From the NCBI RefSeq assembly GCF_031195445.1, contig NZ_CP133480.1, forward strand, positions 186,001 to 250,000: DNA of 64,000 bases, in the 5' to 3' direction. A model generated the notes under the pieces. It was not told the DNA's origin. It saw nothing but the letters and a program-made list of their open reading frames with translations, and made no database searches. Positions 33,325 to 42,622 of the stretch are shown piece by piece; the stretch's first letter is position 1; each line of letters starts with the position of its first letter. Position numbers and translations under genes: made by a program. The stretch is from Acuticoccus sp. MNP-M23 (GTDB lineage: Bacteria; Pseudomonadota; Alphaproteobacteria; Rhizobiales; Amorphaceae).

Positions 33325-34857
33325 TCAGACCTTCTTTGCGCGGAATTTCGGTTTGAATTCGATAGTGATGTCGGAGCCGTCTGCTGTGCTTGCTTTCATC
33401 TGGCCGCGCAGCTGGCGGACAAAACCCTGGATTATCATGCTGCCGATGCCCTGGTTCTGCTGTTTTTCCTCGTAGCCGTCACCGCTGTCTGTCACCCGCA
33501 AGATAACCCTGTCGCCGTCGTCGCGGTAGGTGACGGCAATCTCGCCGCCCTTGTCAGGGAAGGCGTGCTTGATGGAGTTGGTGACAAGCTCGTTGACGAG
33601 GAGGCCGACCGGCACGGCCGCATCAATGGAAAGCTCGACCGGCGCCGCTTCCAGCGTCAGCGCGATTCCGCGCTTTTCCAGGTCGAAGCCGCTTGAAAGG
33701 CCTTCTGTCACCTGGGACAGAAAATCTTCCATGTCGACGTGGGAGGGTGTGCCCGCGCCGATCAGCAGCTGGTGCACGAATGCAATGGTTTTCACCCGGC
33801 CAAGAATGCCGGCAAGGCGCTCGCGGCTGTATTCATCTTCCAGACCGCGGCGCTCGAAGTCGATGATGGCGGCAACCTGCTGGAGGTTGTTCTTGACCCG
33901 GTGGTAGACCTCGGCAATCAGGACGCCCTTGTCCTCGTTGGAGCGTTGCAGCTCCGCGATGTATTCGTTGATACGCTGCTGGTCTTCGTTCTCAAGCGCT
34001 GCATTTCGGAAAATGGCAAAGCCCGCCACCGTGATCATCACGATCGCAACCACGCAATAGCCGAACGTAGCGGTGATCGACCCGCTGAGCTGCAGGCTGA
34101 CAAGGCCGTAACAGATGAGAAGCGGCATCAGCACCACCAGCGGAAACAGCCGGCGGGCGCCGATGCTGCCGATCCCACTGTCGCTGAAATGCCGGACCCA
34201 GCTGGTGTGGGGCCGATAGACCAGAAATGCCAGAAAGATCACCGCAAAGCCGACCGACGTGAAGACCGACGCGGTAGAGAAGAACCAGATCTGATAAACA
34301 GACTGCGGATCGCAGACATAGGCGAACAGGATCACGCCGTTCAGAAGCAGGCCGAACGTTGCGATGGTGTTGAAGACAAGAATCGAGCGCTCCTCAGTCT
34401 GCTGGATGAGCAGGAGGCAGCCGGTGACGACCATCGCGTTGAACGACGTCGAATAGGAAAACCCATCGGCCCCGATCACCTCGGGCATGATGAAATGGTC
34501 GATACCCTGGCTGTCGAGGACAAGGCGCACGACAAGGTTGGCCGCCGCAATTGCCGCAACCAAGGCGGCCAAGACCCGTGCGCAACGCTTCGCCCACGCG
34601 GCGGATTGGGGGACCGCAAGGAGCGCTGTCGCAGCGGCGATCAGGATGATGCCCGTGCACGGCACCATCGCCGAAAGGCCACCCAGCCCGCGCTTGAATG
34701 CGTCCATGCCAAGGCCCCAGCCGAGAACGAGGTTGGCAACGCCGAGAACGATCGCGAGAATGCCGAACAGCGTCGTCAGACGCGGGCAAAGCTCTTCCGG
34801 AATGCGGAACGGATCCCACGATGATTCGAAACGGCCGATGTGCGAATCGAGGTTCAT
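33325..34857 (-). CDS. HisKA_2-type membrane histidine kinase
   Basis: The product has 510 residues. About eight TM segments lie in residues 25-285, with a short coiled coil 288-312. The HisKA_2 dimerisation domain has H319 in EVYHRVKNNLQQ, and the HATPase domain has N422/N427 (LLVNELVTNSIKHAF), a D-x-G box in TDSGDG and GIGSMII. It belongs to the HWE/HisKA_2 superfamily common in Hyphomicrobiales. The sensor is the polytopic membrane domain itself; no PAS is visible. ATG 34857 has GGGGAG nine bases upstream. It is co-transcribed with the single-domain regulator and is divergent from the binding-protein gene at 35053 across 195 bases. Confidence 0.92.
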   Translation of the reverse strand: MNLDSHIGRFESSWDPFRIPEELCPRLTTLFGILAIVLGVANLVLGWGLGMDAFKRGLGGLSAMVPCTGIILIAAATALLAVPQSAAWAKRCARVLAALVAAIAAANLVVRLVLDSQGIDHFIMPEVIGADGFSYSTSFNAMVVTGCLLLIQQTEERSILVFNTIATFGLLLNGVILFAYVCDPQSVYQIWFFSTASVFTSVGFAVIFLAFLVYRPHTSWVRHFSDSGIGSIGARRLFPLVVLMPLLICYGLVSLQLSGSITATFGYCVVAIVMITVAGFAIFRNAALENEDQQRINEYIAELQRSNEDKGVLIAEVYHRVKNNLQQVAAIIDFERRGLEDEYSRERLAGILGRVKTIAFVHQLLIGAGTPSHVDMEDFLSQVTEGLSSGFDLEKRGIALTLEAAPVELSIDAAVPVGLLVNELVTNSIKHAFPDKGGEIAVTYRDDGDRVILRVTDSGDGYEEKQQNQGIGSMIIQGFVRQLRGQMKASTADGSDITIEFKPKFRAKKV

Positions 34858-35052
34858 CGCAATGTACTCCCCATTAGGAAGGCACAACAAAACACCCGTA
34901 GCTTGGATGTAGCTTGCACGGCGGCAACCCTCGCGCGCCTTGTGGGATGGCACGAACCATGCCTTTTCGCGGCGGACACGGCGCGCTATCGTGCGCCGCA
35001 TCGTGGCCGCATGGCCGAACACGTTGCCCCTATCAAAACAGGATCGGCCGAC

Positions 35053-36075
35053 ATGAAGAGAATGATTTTGGCCTCGTGCATTGCCGCAATCATCGGCATT
35101 GCCCCAGCCAGCGCACAGGACCGGACCCTCACCATCTCCGTCTATGCCTTCGCGCAGGACGCCTTCAAGAAACTGGTCTACGACCCGTTCGAGGCAAAAT
35201 GCGGCTGCGAGATTGTCGTCGAGACCGGCAACAGCGTGGAGCGGCTGGCCAAGATGGAAGCCAATCAGGACAAGCCCGTCATCGACATGGCGGTCATGTC
35301 CATGGCCGATGCGCTGGCCGGCGCCCGCAAGGGCCTGCTCGCGCCCATCGAATTCGATGACCTCGAAAATTACGACAAGCTCTATGACATCGCCAAAGAC
35401 CCCAACGGCGATGGCATGAGCGTCGGCTACACCCTTTATGCCACCTCCATCGCCTACCGCTCCGACAAGGTGAGCATCGAAAGCTGGGCCGACCTTCTGG
35501 GCGATGACCTGGCCGGCCGCGTCGCGTTCCCCAACGTGACCACCAACCAGGGCCCGCCGGCGCTCTACATGCTCGGCCTTGCCATGGGCGAGGATTCGCC
35601 GACGCTGGAGGCCCCCATCGCCGCCATCGGCGAGCACCGGGACGAGATCGTCACCTTCTATGTCCGCTCCTCGCAGCTGGCGACGCTGATGCAGCAGGAA
35701 GAAATCTGGGCCGCCCCCATCGGCCGCTTCGCCTGGGAGCGGTTCACGAAAATGGGCCTGCCCATTGAATGGGCCGAGCCGAAAGAAGGGCAGACCGGCG
35801 GCCTCAACGTGATGGTGATGACCAAGGGCAGCGAAAATCAGGATCTCGCCATGGAGTTCATGGACTTCTGGCTGTCCACCGAGATCCAGACGGCCCTTGC
35901 CGAAGCGCTGATCGACAGCCCCGCCAACAAGGACGTGGTGGTGTCCGACGAGGTTGCGGCCAATCTCACCTATGGCGCAGAAACCGCAGACAGCCTCAAG
36001 CTGATCCCGTCCGACGTTGCACTCGACCACCGCGAAGAGTGGCTCGCCGAGTGGAACGAGACGGTCGGCCAGTAA
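35053..36075 (+). CDS. ABC transporter periplasmic binding protein, PotD-like
   Basis: The product has 340 residues with a signal peptide (MKRM, hydrophobic core to about residue 20, cleavage after ASA). ATG 35053 is chosen because it gives this signal; in-frame codons before it would not. The mature protein has the type-II solute-binding fold of the spermidine/putrescine (PotD) and iron/thiamine group, with YGTETSIAYR-like YATSIAYRSD and LVPLA-type lobes. It feeds the permease pair and ATPase encoded downstream. Nucleoside hydrolase and adenine deaminase genes in the same operon suggest the ligand may be a purine nucleoside or base rather than a polyamine; this is inference. Confidence 0.88.
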   Translation: MKRMILASCIAAIIGIAPASAQDRTLTISVYAFAQDAFKKLVYDPFEAKCGCEIVVETGNSVERLAKMEANQDKPVIDMAVMSMADALAGARKGLLAPIEFDDLENYDKLYDIAKDPNGDGMSVGYTLYATSIAYRSDKVSIESWADLLGDDLAGRVAFPNVTTNQGPPALYMLGLAMGEDSPTLEAPIAAIGEHRDEIVTFYVRSSQLATLMQQEEIWAAPIGRFAWERFTKMGLPIEWAEPKEGQTGGLNVMVMTKGSENQDLAMEFMDFWLSTEIQTALAEALIDSPANKDVVVSDEVAANLTYGAETADSLKLIPSDVALDHREEWLAEWNETVGQ

Positions 36076-36080
36076 CACCC

Positions 36081-36105
36081 GCGCCGGGCCTCATCCGCCC
36101 GGCGC
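36081..36105 (+). promoter_or_regulatory. Intercistronic stem-loop between binding-protein and permease genes
   Basis: A perfect 9-bp GC stem (GCGCCGGGC / GCCCGGCGC) with a 7-base loop begins 5 bases after the binding-protein stop, followed by ATTTCGTTTC. It may partly terminate or stabilise the upstream mRNA so that binding protein exceeds permease, as with the stem-loop at 22184-22210. Confidence 0.6.
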
Positions 36106-36136
36106 ATTTCGTTTCCCCACAAGCGTCCGGCTTTTC

Positions 36137-36964
36137 ATGTTCCAGAACCGCACCGCGGGCTACGCCCTCGTCCTGCCAGCGGTGGTTTTCGCGGGGGCGG
36201 TGTTTCTCGTCCCCGTCGCCATCCTGCTGGCGGAGGGGTTCAAGACCGGCGACGGCTGGTTTTTCGCCAACTACGTCGACTTTTTCTCCAAATCCATCAA
36301 CCGCACCGTCTTTCTGCGCACGTTGAAGCTCGGCGCGCTGGTCACGCTCACGGCTGCCATCATCGGCTATGCGGCGGCGTTCGCCATCGTCAGCCTGCCG
36401 CCCACGGCCAAGGGCCGCATGGTCGGCCTCGTCGTTTTGCCGCTGATGATCTCGCCCGTTGCGCGCACCTATGCGTGGATCGTGATCCTCGGCCGCACCG
36501 GCATCTTCAACAAGGCGCTGGTGGCGCTCGGCATCAGCGACGAGCCGATCCGCTTCCTCTTCACCGAAACCGCCGTCTTCATCGGCCTCCTGCAACTCTT
36601 CCTGCCGCTCATGATCATCTCCCTCATCAGCGCGCTGGAAAACCTGCCCGAAGACACCGTGCAGGCCGCTCGCGTCCTTGGCGCCAACTGGTTCCAGGTG
36701 TTCTGGAAGGTGATCCTGCCGCTCACGCGCGAGGGGCTGGTGATCGGCGGCACGCTCGTCTTCACCGGTTCGCTGACGGCCTACATCACCCCCGCCATCC
36801 TCGGCGGCTCCAAGGTCTTGATGCTGGAAACGCTCCTCTACCAGCGTGTCACCATCGCCAACGACCTGATCTCGGCCAGCGTCATCGCGCTGATCCTCGT
36901 CGTGATGAGCTTTGCCGCCAACCTTCTCCTGCGCCGCCTTGCCACCGCGAGAAACAAGCGATGA
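36137..36964 (+). CDS. ABC transporter permease 1, PotB-like
   Basis: The product has 275 residues and six TM segments, with the binding-protein-dependent permease EAA loop in AARVLGANWFQVFWKVILPL. It is the first of two permeases encoded back to back. ATG 36137 is chosen; an in-frame start upstream would lie inside the binding-protein gene. Its stop overlaps the start of the second permease gene by 4 bases (ATGA). Confidence 0.92.
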   Translation: MFQNRTAGYALVLPAVVFAGAVFLVPVAILLAEGFKTGDGWFFANYVDFFSKSINRTVFLRTLKLGALVTLTAAIIGYAAAFAIVSLPPTAKGRMVGLVVLPLMISPVARTYAWIVILGRTGIFNKALVALGISDEPIRFLFTETAVFIGLLQLFLPLMIISLISALENLPEDTVQAARVLGANWFQVFWKVILPLTREGLVIGGTLVFTGSLTAYITPAILGGSKVLMLETLLYQRVTIANDLISASVIALILVVMSFAANLLLRRLATARNKR

Positions 36965-37740
36965 ACCTGCGCCTTGCCAACCCCATCATCCTGGCTCTGG
37001 TGCTGGCGTTCCTGATCGGGCCGTTCATCGTCATCGTCGCCGCGTCGTTCTCCGCCGGGGAGACGCTGGCGTTCCCGCCGCAAGGGTTCTCGCTGCGCTG
37101 GATCATCAAGGTCTTCGAGATCGAGAGCTTTCGCGACAGTTTCGCGATCTCCATCATCCTCGCCGTGTTCGGCACGCTGCTGGCGCTGATCCTCGGCGTG
37201 CCGGCCGCCTATGCGCTGTCGCGCTACAAGCTGCCGGGCGCGGAGACGGCACGGCTCATCGTCTCCTCGCCGATCATCGTGCCGGGGCTGATCGTCGGCC
37301 TTGCGCTGCTGCGCTACTTCGTCGTGCCGCTCGGCGTGGAGGTGCTGCCGGCGCTGTTCCTCGCGCACACCGCGCTGGTGCTCCCCTATGCGGTGCGGGT
37401 GGTGTCGGCGAGCCTCAACAATCTGCGCGTCGACATCGAGGAAGCGGCCGTGCTGCTCGGCTGCTCGCCGGTGGGGGCCTTCATCCGCGTGGTGCTTCCC
37501 AACATCCGCGGCGGCATTCTCGCGGCCTTCATTCTGGGCTTCGTGACCAGCTTCAACCAGGTGCCGGTCTCACTGTTCCTCACCGGGCCCGGCGTGCGCA
37601 CCCTCCCCATCGACATGCTGGGCTACATGGAAATCACCTACGACCCGTCCATCGCGGCGCTTTCCTCGCTGCTGGCGTTCATGTCTGTTGGCATCGTCTT
37701 TCTCGCCGAGCGTTTTCTGGGGTTCTCCCGCTATGTCTGA
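36961..37740 (+). CDS. ABC transporter permease 2, PotC-like
   Basis: The product has 259 residues and six TM segments; the EAA loop is EEAAVLLGCSPVGAFIRVVLP. It forms a heterodimer with the preceding permease. ATG 36961 overlaps the previous stop (ATGA), and its end overlaps the ATPase gene by 8 bases, so the transporter is translationally coupled. The FVTSFNQVPVSLFLTGP segment is typical of PotC-type permeases. Confidence 0.92.
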   Translation: MNLRLANPIILALVLAFLIGPFIVIVAASFSAGETLAFPPQGFSLRWIIKVFEIESFRDSFAISIILAVFGTLLALILGVPAAYALSRYKLPGAETARLIVSSPIIVPGLIVGLALLRYFVVPLGVEVLPALFLAHTALVLPYAVRVVSASLNNLRVDIEEAAVLLGCSPVGAFIRVVLPNIRGGILAAFILGFVTSFNQVPVSLFLTGPGVRTLPIDMLGYMEITYDPSIAALSSLLAFMSVGIVFLAERFLGFSRYV

Positions 37741-38755
37741 TGCGTACCTTTCGCTGGAAAAGCTCACCCTTGCCTATGGCGACACGGTCGCCGTGAAGGA
37801 CCTCGACCTTGCCATCGACAATGGCGAGCTCGTCACCCTTCTTGGCCCCTCCGGCTGCGGCAAGACCACGACCATGCGCGCCATCGCGGGCCTGCTGAAG
37901 CCTGCCGGCGGGCGCATCCGGCTCGATGGCGCGGACATCACGCGGGTTGCCGCCAACCGGCGCGCGGTGGGGCTGGTGTTCCAGTCCTACGCCCTATTCC
38001 CGCACCTCAACGTGTTCGAGAACGTGGCGTTCGGCCTCAAGCTCAAGCGCACGCCCTCGGCTGACCTGGAGCGCCGCGTGGCCGAGGGTCTTGCGTCCGT
38101 CGGCCTGTCCGAATACGCGGCGCGGCGCCCGGCCGAACTCTCCGGCGGCCAGCAGCAGCGCGTCGCCCTTGCCAGAGCGATGGTGATGCAGCCCAAAGTG
38201 CTCCTCCTCGACGAGCCCCTCTCCAACCTCGACGCGCGCCTCCGCCTCGAAATGCGCACCGAGCTCCAGCGCGTCCAGCGCGAGACCGGCACCACCATGA
38301 TCTTCGTCACCCACGACCAGGCCGAGGCGCTGGCGCTGGCGGACCGGATCATCGTGATGCTGAATGGCGCCATCGAGCAGATCGGCACGCCCGAAGACCT
38401 CTACAACCGCCCCGCCTCCGCCTTCGTCGCCGACTTTGTGGGCTTCGAGAACGTGTTTGCGGTGCGCGATGGCGAGCTCGTCACCGATGCGGGCGCCGTG
38501 CCGGTATCCGGCCCCGTGCCGCCGGGCGCTGCGGGCCTTGCCTGGCGTCCGGGCATGGTGACGCTCGGCGAAGGCCCGTTCGAGGGGCAGGTGATGGGCG
38601 GTTCGTTCGCAGGCCGCAGCCGCGAATATCTCATCGCCTCGCCGCTCGGCACCATCAAGGCCGAGGCCGATGCCGCGCTGCCGGCCCACGCGCCCGGCGC
38701 CACCGTCGCCTTCGACCTGCCGGTCGACCGCGCGGCTCCCCTGGCGCGCACCTGA
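37733..38755 (+). CDS. ABC transporter ATPase, PotA/CUT1-like
   Basis: The product has 340 residues. The ABC domain has Walker A GPSGCGKT, Q-loop FQSYALFPH, signature LSGGQQQR, Walker B LLLDEPLSNLD and H-loop THDQ; the C-terminal TOBE-like regulatory domain covers about 240-335. It energises uptake by the two permeases. ATG 37733 overlaps the permease stop by 8 bases. The stop overlaps the nucleoside hydrolase start by TGATG. Confidence 0.95.
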   Translation: MSDAYLSLEKLTLAYGDTVAVKDLDLAIDNGELVTLLGPSGCGKTTTMRAIAGLLKPAGGRIRLDGADITRVAANRRAVGLVFQSYALFPHLNVFENVAFGLKLKRTPSADLERRVAEGLASVGLSEYAARRPAELSGGQQQRVALARAMVMQPKVLLLDEPLSNLDARLRLEMRTELQRVQRETGTTMIFVTHDQAEALALADRIIVMLNGAIEQIGTPEDLYNRPASAFVADFVGFENVFAVRDGELVTDAGAVPVSGPVPPGAAGLAWRPGMVTLGEGPFEGQVMGGSFAGRSREYLIASPLGTIKAEADAALPAHAPGATVAFDLPVDRAAPLART

Positions 38756-39666
38756 TGGACCTGTGGATCGACACCGACGCCGGGTTCGACGACCTGCTGG
38801 CGCTCCTCATCGTGGCGCACACCGGAACGCCGGTGGACGGCATCTCGCTGGTGTTCGGCAACAGCACCATCGACCATGTGGCCGAGAACGCCGCCAGCGC
38901 CGTGGCCGCCTTCGGGCTTGGCGCTCCGGTCTATATCGGCCGTGCGGCCTCGGTGCTCGGCACGGCCGAAACCGCACAGCGGGTGCTTGGCGACAGCGGC
39001 ATCTTGTCCAGCGGGCCGCCGCTGCCGCCCGGTCCGCACCCCACCGGCGATGCGTTTTCCGCGCTTTGTGACTGGCTCTCCGGCCCGGGGCCGCACACGG
39101 TTCTGGCGCTGGGGCCGCTCACCAACATCGCCGCGCTGGCGCTGGCACGGCCGGACCTTGCCGCGCGCATCACATCGCTGGTGTGGATGGGCGGCGGCGT
39201 CACCGCAGGCAACCACACCGCCTCGGCCGAGTTCAATGCGTTCGCCGACCCGGAGGCCGTTGCCATCGTCCTCGGTCACCGCCTCCCCCTCAAAATGGTC
39301 GACCTCGACCTTTGCCGACAGGTCACCGCCACCCCCGCCGACGTGGCGCCGGTGCTCGGCGCCGGCGGCCCCAACGCGGAGGCGCTGGCGGGCATGTTCG
39401 GCGCCTTCATCGACATTGCCATCTCCCGCGGCCGGCACGAGATGGCCCTTTACGATGCCGCTGCCGCCATTGCCGTGGTGCGGCCGGATCTCGTCACCTT
39501 CACGCCGGCGCACATTGCAATGGAGCTTGCCGGCACCCACACCCGCGGCCGCACCGTGGTGGACCGGCGCACCCCCGCGAACGCCAACGCCGAAGTTGCC
39601 ACCGCCATCGACGCTCCGGCCGCCCGCGCGCTGGTGCTCGCCGCCCTCGAAGCTGCCGCCCGATGA
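38755..39666 (+). CDS. Inosine/uridine-preferring nucleoside hydrolase family protein
   Basis: The product has 303 residues. The calcium-binding IUNH motif DTDAGFDD lies at residues 6-13; LALGPLTNIA and ASAEFNAFADPEA hold further active-site residues. It hydrolyses the N-glycosidic bond of nucleosides to free base plus ribose, in the cytoplasm. The base specificity cannot be read, but the adenine deaminase gene downstream suggests purine nucleosides. It overlaps the ATPase and deaminase genes by 1 and 4 bases. Confidence 0.92.
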   Translation: MDLWIDTDAGFDDLLALLIVAHTGTPVDGISLVFGNSTIDHVAENAASAVAAFGLGAPVYIGRAASVLGTAETAQRVLGDSGILSSGPPLPPGPHPTGDAFSALCDWLSGPGPHTVLALGPLTNIAALALARPDLAARITSLVWMGGGVTAGNHTASAEFNAFADPEAVAIVLGHRLPLKMVDLDLCRQVTATPADVAPVLGAGGPNAEALAGMFGAFIDIAISRGRHEMALYDAAAAIAVVRPDLVTFTPAHIAMELAGTHTRGRTVVDRRTPANANAEVATAIDAPAARALVLAALEAAAR

Positions 39667-41450
39667 CCCCGCCCCGCCCCGCCAGCGACCTCGACGCGCC
39701 TGACCTGCGCGCCCGCGCGGTAAAGGCTGCACGCGGCGATGCGCCGTTCGATATCCTCATTGCGGGCGGCACATTGATCGACATGGTGACCGGCGCGCAT
39801 AGGGACGCCGACGTCGGCCTCGTCGGCCCGCTCATCGCCAGCGTTCACCCGCGCGGCACAAGGCAGGACGCGCACCGGACCATCGACGCAGCACGCCACT
39901 TCGTGTCGCCCGGCCTCATCGACACGCACATGCATGTGGAAAGCTCGATGGTGACTCCCGCAGCCTATGCCGGGGCTGTCCTGCCCCGCGGCGTGACCAC
40001 CGCGGTGTGGGACCCGCACGAGTTCGGCAACGTGTGCGGCGTTGCGGGCGTGCGGTGGGCGGTGGAGGCTGCAAAGAACCTGCCGCTGCGCTTCCTCACC
40101 CTTGCCCCGTCGTGCGTCCCTTCCGCGCCGGGCCTCGAATGCGCCGGCGCGGATTTTGACGCCGCCACAATCGCCGAGCTTCTGGCGTGGCCGGAGATCG
40201 CCGGCCTTGCCGAGGTGATGACCATGCGCCCGGTGATCGACGGGGACCCGCGCATGACCGCCATCGTCAATGCGGCGCTGGCGTCCGGCAAGCTGGTGCG
40301 CGGCCATGCGCGCGGCCTCACCGGCGCCGATCTCAACGCCTTCATGGCCGCCGGCATCAGCTCCGACCACGAGCTGACCTCTGCCGACGATCTCCTGGAA
40401 AAGCTGACGGCGGGCCTCACTATCGAACTGCGCGGCTCGCATCCGCACCTGCTGGCCGAGTTTGCGCAGGCTCTGATCGCCCTTGGCCACCTCCCGCCGA
40501 CGCTGACCCTGTGCACCGACGATACCTTTCCGGACGATCTGGCCGCGCACGGTGGGCTCGACAACGTGCTGCGTCATCTGACGCGCCACGGCATGCGGGC
40601 CGAATGGGCGCTGCGTGCTGCCACCTACAATGCGGCCGTTGCCATCAACCGCCCTGATCTCGGCCTCATCGCGCCCGGCCGCCGCGCCGACATTGCGGTC
40701 TTCCGCGACCTGGAGGCGTTCAGCGCTGCGCACGTGCTGGCGGACGGCGTGCCCGTCGCAGCAGACGGCCGCATCACCGCCGCGTTGCCGGAGCACGATC
40801 CGGCGCCGCTTCTGGACACAATGAAGCTTGCTCCGTTCACCCCCGCCGATTTCGAGGTGAAGGCCGATGGCGACCGGGCGCGGATCGCCACCATCGCCCA
40901 GCCGCGCTTCACGCAATGGGGCAAGCTTGATGCGGACGTGGTGGACGGCTGCATCGTTCCGCCTGCGGGAACGGCACTGATTGCCGTCGTTCACCGCCAT
41001 GGACGGGCAGATGGCCGCCCCCGCGTCGGCTTTCTGGAAGGCTGGGGCACATGGCGCGGCGCGTTCGCCACCACCGTCTCCCACGACAGCCACAACCTTA
41101 CGATTTTTGGCGGGAGTGCCGCGGACCTTGCCGCCGCCGCCAACGCGGTGATTGCCGCCGGCGGCGGCATGGCTGTCGCATCAGATGGCAAGGTGACGGC
41201 GGTGCTGCCGCTTCCCTTGTGCGGTCTCGTCTCCGACCAGCCGCTCGCCGGTGTGGCCGAAGGGTTCCGCGCGATCCGCACGGCGGTGGACGCAATTGCC
41301 GACTGGGCGCCGCCCTTGCGCGTCTTCAAGGCCTGTTTCGGCGCAACGCTTGCCTGCAACGCCGGCCCCCACCAGACTGATCGGGGCATTGCCGACATCG
41401 GCGCCGGCCGCCTCATGGAAAGCCCCGTTCTCTCCGGTCAGCCCGGCTGA
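39663..41450 (+). CDS. ade: Adenine deaminase
   Basis: The product has 595 residues of the AdeC-type adenine deaminase family. The amidohydrolase domain has GLIDTHMHVESSM, the DPHEFGNVCG loop, GHARGLTGADLNAF and SSDHE; the C-terminal adenine-deaminase domain has GFLEGWGTWRGAFATTVSHDSHN. It hydrolyses adenine to hypoxanthine and ammonia with a binuclear metal centre. ATG 39663 overlaps the nucleoside hydrolase stop. The 3' end overlaps the convergent M20 gene by 13 bp. It completes a nucleoside to base to hypoxanthine route in this operon. Confidence 0.93.
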   Translation: MTPPRPASDLDAPDLRARAVKAARGDAPFDILIAGGTLIDMVTGAHRDADVGLVGPLIASVHPRGTRQDAHRTIDAARHFVSPGLIDTHMHVESSMVTPAAYAGAVLPRGVTTAVWDPHEFGNVCGVAGVRWAVEAAKNLPLRFLTLAPSCVPSAPGLECAGADFDAATIAELLAWPEIAGLAEVMTMRPVIDGDPRMTAIVNAALASGKLVRGHARGLTGADLNAFMAAGISSDHELTSADDLLEKLTAGLTIELRGSHPHLLAEFAQALIALGHLPPTLTLCTDDTFPDDLAAHGGLDNVLRHLTRHGMRAEWALRAATYNAAVAINRPDLGLIAPGRRADIAVFRDLEAFSAAHVLADGVPVAADGRITAALPEHDPAPLLDTMKLAPFTPADFEVKADGDRARIATIAQPRFTQWGKLDADVVDGCIVPPAGTALIAVVHRHGRADGRPRVGFLEGWGTWRGAFATTVSHDSHNLTIFGGSAADLAAAANAVIAAGGGMAVASDGKVTAVLPLPLCGLVSDQPLAGVAEGFRAIRTAVDAIADWAPPLRVFKACFGATLACNAGPHQTDRGIADIGAGRLMESPVLSGQPG

Positions 41451-42622
41451 TCGGCCGCCAGCTCGCCTTCCACCAGCGCGCTCCAGTAGGCCGCCCCTGT
41501 GGCAATGGCGTCATCGTTGAAATCATAGCCGGTGTTGTGATGGAGCGCGCCGTCGACCGCCGGACCGTTGCCAAGCCAGATGTAGCACCCCGGCGCCTCA
41601 CCTGCGAAAACCGAGAAATCGTCTCCGGCCGTTGATGGCGGAAAGCGGCGCGCGACCTTGTCGCCCACCACCGCCTCTGCCGCCTTCATTGCGCGGGCGG
41701 TGGCATCCGCATCGTTCACCACGGGCGCAATTCGGCGGATGAAATCGTATTCGGCTTCAATGCCGAACATCTCCGCCGTGCCGCGGGCCAGCCGGCCGAT
41801 CTCGGCCTCCAGCTGGTCGCGCACTTCGGGCGTATAGGCGCGCGCGGTGCCGCCGATCTCCACAACGTCGGGGATCACGTTGAGCGCCCGCGGGTCGCCA
41901 GCCTGCAGCGAACAGGCGCTGACCACCGCCGGCTGCAGCGGGTCCACCACCCGGCCGGGAATCGTCTGCAACGCGGCCAGAAAAGTGCCGGCAGCCGTGA
42001 TCGGGTCACGCCCGAGATGCGGCTTGGCGCCGTGAGTGCCGACACCCCTGAAGGTCAGCCGCCAGCTGTCGGAGGAGGCCAGTTGCGGCCCCTCCACTAC
42101 GGCAATCTCGTCCACACTCAATCCCGGCATGTTGTGAAGGCCGTACACGGCATCGCACGGAAACTGCTCGAACAGCCCGTCCTCGACCATCTTCCTCGCG
42201 CCGCCGCGCCCCTCCTCCGCAGGCTGGAAGATGAAATGGACGGTCCCGGAAAAGTTGCGCGCACGGGCCAGATGACGCGCCGCCCCCAGAAGCATGGTGG
42301 TGTGCCCGTCATGTCCGCAGGCATGCATCTTTCCCGGCACCGTGGACTGGTAGGACCGCGCCACCGTTTCCGGCATCGCCAGTGCATCCATATCCGCGCG
42401 CAGCCCGATCCGCCGCGTTCCGTTCCCCACCTGAAGCGTGCCGACGACCCCCGTCCCCCCAAGGCCCCGGTGCACCTGAATGCCTTCCTCCGCCAGCATC
42501 TCGGCGACAATGGCGCTGGTCCGCGTCTCTTCGAAGCCAAGCTCCGGATGGGCATGAAGATCCCGCCGCAACGCCGTGAGTGCGGGAAGGTCGGCGATGA
42601 TGGCAGGCGGGATACGGGTCAT
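41438..42622 (-). CDS. M20-family metal-dependent amidohydrolase
   Basis: The product has 394 residues, a hippurate hydrolase/N-acyl-amino-acid amidohydrolase-like M20D peptidase. Metal and catalytic motifs are ADMDALAMPE, CGHDGHT, FQPAEEG and GTHGAKP; the family His near the C terminus is in LHHNTGYDFND. It cleaves N-acyl amino acids or related amides in the cytoplasm. ATG 42622 is chosen; upstream in-frame codons encode poorly conserved sequence. It is convergent with ade, with a 13-bp overlap of the 3' ends. The 359-base gap upstream, shared with the divergent RTX gene, holds its promoter. Confidence 0.9.
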   Translation of the reverse strand: MTRIPPAIIADLPALTALRRDLHAHPELGFEETRTSAIVAEMLAEEGIQVHRGLGGTGVVGTLQVGNGTRRIGLRADMDALAMPETVARSYQSTVPGKMHACGHDGHTTMLLGAARHLARARNFSGTVHFIFQPAEEGRGGARKMVEDGLFEQFPCDAVYGLHNMPGLSVDEIAVVEGPQLASSDSWRLTFRGVGTHGAKPHLGRDPITAAGTFLAALQTIPGRVVDPLQPAVVSACSLQAGDPRALNVIPDVVEIGGTARAYTPEVRDQLEAEIGRLARGTAEMFGIEAEYDFIRRIAPVVNDADATARAMKAAEAVVGDKVARRFPPSTAGDDFSVFAGEAPGCYIWLGNGPAVDGALHHNTGYDFNDDAIATGAAYWSALVEGELAADQPG

